Source: Ensifer sp. MPMI2T (GTDB lineage: Bacteria; Pseudomonadota; Alphaproteobacteria; Rhizobiales; Rhizobiaceae). From it: a stretch of DNA of 64,000 nt. Shown piece after piece: positions 59,323 through 64,000 of this stretch. Position 1 is the first letter of the stretch, and each line of letters starts with the position of its first letter. Where the stretch lies: positions 124,001-188,000 of the forward strand of contig NZ_SRXN01000012.1 of the NCBI RefSeq assembly GCF_004827385.1, given 5' to 3'. A program made the position numbers and the translations under genes. The notes under the pieces were generated by a model that saw only the letters and a list, made by a program, of their open reading frames with translations, was not told the origin of the DNA and made no database searches.

Positions 59323-60552
59323 ATGTCCTCTCAACCGGTTCCTCTCACCTCGGCCAAGATCGACCGGCTGCTCGTGCGCCGGTACATATTCGCGGGGCTA
59401 TGCGCGAGTCTCGACAGTATCGGCCTGGCCCGCTTCGCTTTCACGCCACTCATTCCGGAACTGATCCAGGCGCACTGGTTCTCCGCTTCCAGCACGGCAT
59501 ATCTAGCCGCGGCCAACCTGGCCGGCTACGTGTGCGGCGCGCTCATCGGCCGGCCCATCGCCACGCGCCTCGCCAACGAGCACGTTCTGCGCCTCATGAT
59601 GGTGCTGATCTCTGCCGCTTTCTTCGCGTGCGCCGTCCCCTTGTCGTTCTCGTGGTATTTCGTCTGGCGTTTCGTGTCGGGCATTGCCGGTGGCGTCGTC
59701 ATGGGCCTGGTTGCGGCGACCATTTTGCCGCACGTGCCGGCTGCGCGAAAAGGCGCGGCAGGAGGCGCGATCTTCCTGGGGCTGGGTTTGGGCATCGCGG
59801 GTTCGGGAACCGTCATCCCTTTACTGCTTGAACTGGGACTGCCGCAGACCTGGATCGGTCTCGGCATCATTTCCGTGATCCTTACGGCCGCAAGCTGGTT
59901 TGCGTGGCCTTCGAGCCAGTTGAATCCGCCCGCGAGACACCCCGCTACGCCGGCCGTTCACGCCGTGCGCTTCGGCCGGGATATCAGGCTGCTGTACCTG
60001 CAATATGCGCTGATGGCTGCGGCCGCAGTGCCCCCGATGGTTTTTCTTGTTGATTTCGTCGCCCGGGGCCTGAGCAGAGGCACATATCTCGGAGCGGTGT
60101 TCTGGGCAGTCTATGGCCTGGGCGCCGTTGCAGGGCCTCCGCTGTATGGACACTTGGCCGACCGTCTCGGCGCCCAATCGACAGTCAGGATTGTCTCCCT
60201 GGTCATGGCGGCTGGCCTGTTCGCCTTCTACCTAACCAATAACCTTATCTTACTTGCCGTCGTCACCGTCATCGTCGGAACATTCGCTCCAGGCATTGTG
60301 CCTCTGGTTCTTGTGCGGGTGCATGAGGTGGTAATCCACAATGCGACCCGCCAGAACGTCGCCTGGACTCGCGCCAGCGTCATTTCTGCCGCCGCCCTGG
60401 CGGTGGCGGCATATGCCTTTTCCGCGCTGTTCAATGCCACCGGTGGCAACCATCGCCTGCTGTTTCTGGTCGCGGCTGTGATGTTGGTTCTGTCCCTGCT
60501 CGCCGGCATGGCTGCGTCAGACAATCCCCGGACCGCGAAAAACCACGCGTGA
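59323..60552 (+). CDS. MFS transporter (YbfB/YjiJ-like)
   Basis: 409 aa from ATG 59323; GTG 59293 in frame is possible. About twelve membrane segments, opening FAGLCASLDSIGLARFAFTPLIPELI, the pattern of the MFS_4 (YbfB/YjiJ) group, and AGPPLYGHLADRLGAQSTVR in the middle loop. Substrate unknown; a drug or metabolite exporter is likely given the TetR control. First gene of a cargo operon with SDR, L,D-transpeptidase and SnoaL-like genes. Confidence 0.88.
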   Translation: MSSQPVPLTSAKIDRLLVRRYIFAGLCASLDSIGLARFAFTPLIPELIQAHWFSASSTAYLAAANLAGYVCGALIGRPIATRLANEHVLRLMMVLISAAFFACAVPLSFSWYFVWRFVSGIAGGVVMGLVAATILPHVPAARKGAAGGAIFLGLGLGIAGSGTVIPLLLELGLPQTWIGLGIISVILTAASWFAWPSSQLNPPARHPATPAVHAVRFGRDIRLLYLQYALMAAAAVPPMVFLVDFVARGLSRGTYLGAVFWAVYGLGAVAGPPLYGHLADRLGAQSTVRIVSLVMAAGLFAFYLTNNLILLAVVTVIVGTFAPGIVPLVLVRVHEVVIHNATRQNVAWTRASVISAAALAVAAYAFSALFNATGGNHRLLFLVAAVMLVLSLLAGMAASDNPRTAKNHA

Positions 60553-60617
60553 CAGCGCCTCTTCCATCATCCCTGCCGGCGCCGTCTGGCACATCACCCA
60601 CATCGAAAGGACCAACT

Positions 60618-61361
60618 ATGACTGCTCCTGTTGTATTGATCACCGGTGCACTGGCCGGCATCGGTAGTGCCACCGCATTTGCCTTCGCAAAGGCGGGCGC
60701 GCGGCTTGTGATTTCAGGTCGACGTGAACCGGAAGGCTTGGCTCTTGCGCACGAACTGCAAAAGACCGGGGCCGAGGTGGAATTCGTGCGTGCCGATGTC
60801 CGGTACGAAAATGAAGTTCGTCAGCTTGTTGATACTGCCGTTTCCCGTTTCGGCCGTTTGGACGCCGCGATCAATATCGCCGGCGTTGACGGCATTCTTG
60901 GCCCTGTAGTGGACCAGACCGCCGAAACCTATGCCGCGACTTTCGACACCAACGTCCTTGGAACTCTATTGTGCATGAAGCATGAGCTGCGGGTCATGCT
61001 CGCCCAAGGGAGCGGCAGCATTGTCAATCTGTCCTCTGCCGTGGGTAAAAAGGGCGCAGCTGGAGCGTCGGTCTATACCGCCAGCAAACACGCGGTGGAG
61101 GGCCTGACGAAGGCGGCGGCGCTCGAGGTCGCCGGCTCGGGCGTGCGTGTCAACGCGGTAGCTCCTGGTCCCACCGATACCGACATGCTCACGCGTTTTG
61201 CGGGCGGCGATGCCGGAAAGAACGGCATGGTGCAAGCGTTGCCTAGTCAGCGCCTGGGGCGGCCCGAAGAGGTGGCCGAGGCAATCGTATTCGTCGCTAT
61301 CGGCAAATCAACATTCATGGTCGGTCACTCGCTTTCGGTCGATGGTGGCTACACGGCCTGA
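60618..61361 (+). CDS. Short-chain dehydrogenase/reductase
   Basis: 247 aa, ATG 60618. TGALAGIG, NIAGVDG, NLSSAVG, YTASK and VDGGYTA at the end identify a classical SDR. Probably acts on the same unknown compound as the MFS pump upstream. Confidence 0.9.
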   Translation: MTAPVVLITGALAGIGSATAFAFAKAGARLVISGRREPEGLALAHELQKTGAEVEFVRADVRYENEVRQLVDTAVSRFGRLDAAINIAGVDGILGPVVDQTAETYAATFDTNVLGTLLCMKHELRVMLAQGSGSIVNLSSAVGKKGAAGASVYTASKHAVEGLTKAAALEVAGSGVRVNAVAPGPTDTDMLTRFAGGDAGKNGMVQALPSQRLGRPEEVAEAIVFVAIGKSTFMVGHSLSVDGGYTA

Positions 61362-61488
61362 GCCGAATACGGGACAGTATCCATGGTTGGATGGTGACCA
61401 TTGCTACCCGACCCGGCCTGACGAAAACCTCCCCACAACTTGCCAATGACTAGGATTAACCCGGCGAACGAAAAGGAAGATATGAGCG

Positions 61489-62166
61489 ATGATGACGAGA
61501 CGCGCAGCCCTGATGATTATGGGGTCTGGCTTGGTATCAGGATGCGTTTCGCGTTCTGGAAACACGACGGCGAAGATGGCAGATGCGCCGATTGCCGATC
61601 CGTCTTTTCTACAGATGTATGCCGCGCTGGACAATGAACCGTTTCCGGTTCCCGCGGTCGATCTCAAGCAGGTCGATCCGAAATACTGGCGTCGTGAAGT
61701 CGCCTACCCGACACAGGAACGACCGGGCACCGTGGTCGTCGATCCGGGCGAGCGGCACGCCTATCTTGTCATGGAGGGAGGCAAGGCGATCCGTTATGGC
61801 GTCGGGGTAGGCAAGCAGGAAGCGTTCAACTTTCGCGGAGACGCTACGGTCGCACGAAAGGCGGCATGGCCGCGCTGGACGCCCACGCAAGACATGATCC
61901 GCCGAGAGCCGGATCGCTACACGAAATATGCGGGCGGCCTTCCAGGTGGCTATGGGAATCCCCTGGGGCCTCGCGCGCTCTATCTGTACAGGGACGGCGA
62001 GGATACGCTTTACCGCCTGCACGGGACCGTTGAGCCATGGACCATCGGCAAGATGGTTTCCTCAGGCTGCGTCCGCTTTCTCAATCAGGACATCATCGAC
62101 CTCTACGGCCGCGTCCCCGTCGGCAGCAAGGTCGTCGTCCTGCCTACATCAACCAGCGTCGCTTGA
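61489..62166 (+). CDS. L,D-transpeptidase (YkuD/ErfK family) lipoprotein
   Basis: 225 aa, ATG 61489 behind AAGGAAG. Lipobox-like VSGC19 after a short hydrophobic signal. Catalytic domain with H178 (LHGTVEPW) and S191-S192-G193-C194-V-R196, the HxnSxGCxR motif. Known role: 3-3 peptidoglycan crosslinks or anchoring of proteins to the wall. It also has the YPTQERPGTVVVDP segment of the ErfK type. Odd in a cargo operon with efflux and redox genes. Confidence 0.88.
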   Translation: MMTRRAALMIMGSGLVSGCVSRSGNTTAKMADAPIADPSFLQMYAALDNEPFPVPAVDLKQVDPKYWRREVAYPTQERPGTVVVDPGERHAYLVMEGGKAIRYGVGVGKQEAFNFRGDATVARKAAWPRWTPTQDMIRREPDRYTKYAGGLPGGYGNPLGPRALYLYRDGEDTLYRLHGTVEPWTIGKMVSSGCVRFLNQDIIDLYGRVPVGSKVVVLPTSTSVA

Positions 62167-62193
62167 ACGCCATATTCATGAAAGGACAATGCC

Positions 62194-62622
62194 ATGAGAA
62201 GAAGAACAGCAATCGAAATTGTTCATCAATTTTGGAACGAGGTGTGGCGCTCCCCACAAAGACCGGAGGCTATAGATGCATTGGTTCACGAAGATTTCGT
62301 GATCACATCGGGCGGTCATGAAATCCGGTCGCGTGACGCATTCAAACAATGGGTCATCGGCTTTCAGCGCCAGATCAATGACCTGGAATTCGAAGTTCTC
62401 GATATCTTTCAAAGCGACTGCGGGACGCGGGTTGCCACGCGTTGGCGGCTCGTTGGCCGGAACAATGGATTTCTCGGAACCGAGCCGGATGGGACACCCA
62501 TTACGATGGTGGGCAACGCCATCATTGCCGTCGACGAGGACGGGCTGCTCCGCCACAACTGGGTCGATCGAAACGCCTACGAGGTCCACGGCCATCTCAT
62601 CGGCACTCGGCGCATCGTGTAG
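62194..62622 (+). CDS. SnoaL-like/NTF2-fold protein
   Basis: 142 aa, ATG 62194 after GGACAATGCC. NTF2-fold features: IVHQFWNEVWRS at the start, EAIDALVHEDFVITSGG, then RVATRWRLVGRNNGFLG and a C-terminal HNWVDRNAYE. Polyketide-cyclase-like families share this; the active residues are not clear. Last recognisable gene of the MFS operon. Confidence 0.8.
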   Translation: MRRRTAIEIVHQFWNEVWRSPQRPEAIDALVHEDFVITSGGHEIRSRDAFKQWVIGFQRQINDLEFEVLDIFQSDCGTRVATRWRLVGRNNGFLGTEPDGTPITMVGNAIIAVDEDGLLRHNWVDRNAYEVHGHLIGTRRIV

Positions 62623-62909
62623 CCAGTCATCCCCAGGCCACGCGCCGGATGGCGCGTGACCTATGAATTATGTTGCGATCTCGGCGGGGCCGAGAGCCTT
62701 GGCGACGCCGGCATGGTGTGCAGGGTCGGCTTTGGCGCGGACCATGTATGCGGCTTCACCTCCTGACGCGTATCCCTAGGGCTCGCGCGGTGCTTGAACA
62801 GCACTGCAGTTGAGCAGGCGTCAGGTTCCGAGACAAATTGCCCAGTTGCCGGCGGTGCCGGTAATTTCGAGTGGCCGCCTTTTCTTGGTGCGGCTGAACG
62901 GCCGCCCAT
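62623..62909. other. Degraded stretch without an intact gene
   Basis: Lower GC than the ICE core, with no ribosome site or protein-like frame. Upstream on the minus strand it continues from the TetR fragment, and an out-of-frame piece RPFSRTKKRRPLEITGTAG is open there, possibly the end of another broken gene. Confidence 0.45.
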
Positions 62910-63068
62910 TCACCCTTCTGTCTTGCCAATAGCAGCTGCCCGGGCTGCTACGACATCGACGGAAAATGCTGCGTATCCTTGCTCATCGAGCAGGTCATAT
63001 GCCGCTTTCACGATCGAATGCCTCGCGCTCTCACTTCGAGGGCGGCCAGGCCGACCTTTGACACTCAT
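62910..63068 (-). pseudogene. Truncated TetR-family regulator (N-terminal fragment)
   Basis: ATG at 63068, TGA at 62910-62912, only 52 codons. Reads MSVKGRPGRPRSESARHSIV, then KAAYDLLDEQGYAAFSVDVV and AARAAAIGKTEG before the stop. This is the TetR DNA-binding domain up to the recognition helix, where a normal protein continues TxYRRW. The rest is missing, so the gene is broken, probably by deletion or insertion. Confidence 0.72.
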
Positions 63069-63499
63069 TCTTAACACCTTAGATTACGGTACAGACGGTA
63101 GCGAAATCAAAGGGTATTCGCAACGTCTGGCCTCAGGGGAAGCATCCCTCAGATCGATTACCCACCCCGGCGGCGCAAACTCTATTATGGACGACACAAG
63201 AAGAAGCTGCACGGACAACATCCCGTCACCGCGAATCCAGTTCAGAGACCGCAAGTCCCGGAAACCCGGACCCAGCCGGAGGCTCCTAGCCCTTGACGCT
63301 ACAACTGGAGTTCCGAGTACCGACACCTAGGGTTTTGGGTATTGTTGTTTTCGACCCAAGGTTCAGCAGCTTAGAGGAACAGGCTTAAATTACCCCGGAT
63401 TAGGCATGCGAGGAACGGAATCGGCGACTATTTTTCGGGCTCCGTCCGGCGAGAATAGTAGGTAGGTCACCGGCCCAGACGGATTTGTGAGGACGAAGT
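63069..63499. other. Non-coding or remnant stretch before NTF2-like gene
   Basis: No gene with a start site is convincing. A short imperfect repeat (ACTATTTTTCG/CGAGAATAGT, 63427-63459) stands 41 bases before the next start and could be a terminator or operator. Confidence 0.4.
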
Positions 63500-63820
63500 A
63501 TGAAGAGACAGATTCCTGCCACCATTCAAAAAATGGTGCATGCCACTAATGCTCGGGACACCAATGCCTTCCTTGGTGTCTTTTCTGAGCATGCCGTCCT
63601 GCGCGATTGGGGCAGGGTGTATAACGGCAAAGCAGAAATCGCGAAGTGGAATGAGACGGACAATATCGGTGTTCGGTCTCAGCTAAACTTCATGCGAATA
63701 GAAACAGTTGAGGGTATCTTCCACCTGACGGTGACGGTCACCGGACAAGGTTTCAACGGCGAAGGCACGATGAAGATCCGAATCGATCATGATCTGATAA
63801 CGGAGCTCTTTATCGACTGA
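63500..63820 (+). CDS. NTF2-like (SnoaL-type) protein
   Basis: 106 aa, ATG 63500, GAGGA upstream at 63490. Starts KRQIPATIQKMVHATNARDTNAFLGVFSEHAVLRDWG, then YNGKAEIAKWNETDNIG; the conserved NTF2 half-domain is clear. Short for the family but with a natural end. Function unknown; unrelated in sequence to 62194-62622 beyond the fold. No gene is seen between its stop and the window end. Confidence 0.75.
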   Translation: MKRQIPATIQKMVHATNARDTNAFLGVFSEHAVLRDWGRVYNGKAEIAKWNETDNIGVRSQLNFMRIETVEGIFHLTVTVTGQGFNGEGTMKIRIDHDLITELFID

Positions 63821-64000
63821 GTGGCATTGGCTGAATTATTGGTCGCTGGCAAGCGATCGTGTATTCAACATAAAGCTAGATTTGTGTCCCTTCCCTCTTC
63901 GGAACCAAACGAGATCGTCTAGAAGGCCTGACATCGCATGTTGGTCAACAGCTGAACCAGAATCAGTCAACCTCAATCAGCCCTTCAATCACCGTCTAGC

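Noticed and set aside
63084-63326. 80-codon minus-strand frame
   Set aside because: No ribosome site or recognisable sequence; probably chance in degraded DNA.
62794-63330. 178-codon plus-strand frame
   Set aside because: Covers the antisense of the TetR fragment; no ribosome site and low-complexity content.

Overview
This window is GC-rich alphaproteobacterial DNA, most likely Hyphomicrobiales or a close relative. Evidence for that is the imuA-imuB-dnaE2 cassette behind a direct-repeat LexA box of the alphaproteobacterial type (GAAC-N7-GAAC), the trb/relaxase/RepA-ParA gene order, and the excision-control genes. Most of it reads as part of one integrative and conjugative element (ICE) of the ICEMlSymR7A kind, or a plasmid derived from one. 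No integrase, att site, tRNA or rRNA gene and no CRISPR array was seen, so the element's ends lie outside the window.

Layout. (1) 1-15.8 kb, repair and defence-like genes: a truncated AddA/UvrD-type helicase-nuclease with a nuclease-like partner; the SOS mutasome imuA-imuB-dnaE2 behind a LexA box; a tight five-gene operon (XRE regulator, 92-aa protein, TauD/TfdA-like oxygenase, HEPN-like/zinc-ribbon protein, unknown); an AbiJ-like/nuclease fusion; two divergent SRAP genes around a second LexA box. (2) 15.8-30.7 kb, ICE accessory backbone: DUF932, a large ParB-like protein, a DNA methylase-strawberry-notch helicase, a Toprim protein, DUF2493, a HEPN-like protein, small membrane proteins and DUF736. 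Three of these genes share a structured leader (GACGGG stem, GAGAGAGAG apex). (3) 30.9-36.3 kb, cargo: LysR with a glutathione transferase, crotonase-like protein, peroxiredoxin-like protein and SDR, then an IS110-family transposase. (4) 36.4-38.7 kb, excision control: two XRE regulators, a QseM-like DUF2285 protein, an FseA-like gene split over two frames with a probable +1 frameshift, and an RdfS-like excisionase. (5) 38.7-58.5 kb, replication and conjugation: RepA with three iterons, ParA, an RHH-like protein, DUF2840, TraF, DUF736, lytic transglycosylase, oriT, relaxase, TraG/VirD4, RHH, then trbB-C-D-E-J-K-L-F-G-I and DUF2274. A HEPN-like gene interrupts this between the RHH gene and trbB. 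(6) 58.5-64 kb, second cargo: TetR divergent from MFS-SDR-L,D-transpeptidase-SnoaL, then a degraded stretch with a TetR fragment and an NTF2-like gene.

How it fits together. The FseA/RdfS-like switch would excise the element, RepA/ParA and the iterons could keep the circle, the relaxase nicks oriT, TraG couples DNA to the Trb type IV channel, and TraF and the transglycosylase help build the channel. DNA damage would induce the mutasome and the SRAP pair through LexA. The most novel parts are the five-gene oxygenase/HEPN operon, the repeated leader element and the recurrence of R-x4-H HEPN-like proteins. All family names rest on reading motifs by eye; no database search was run.
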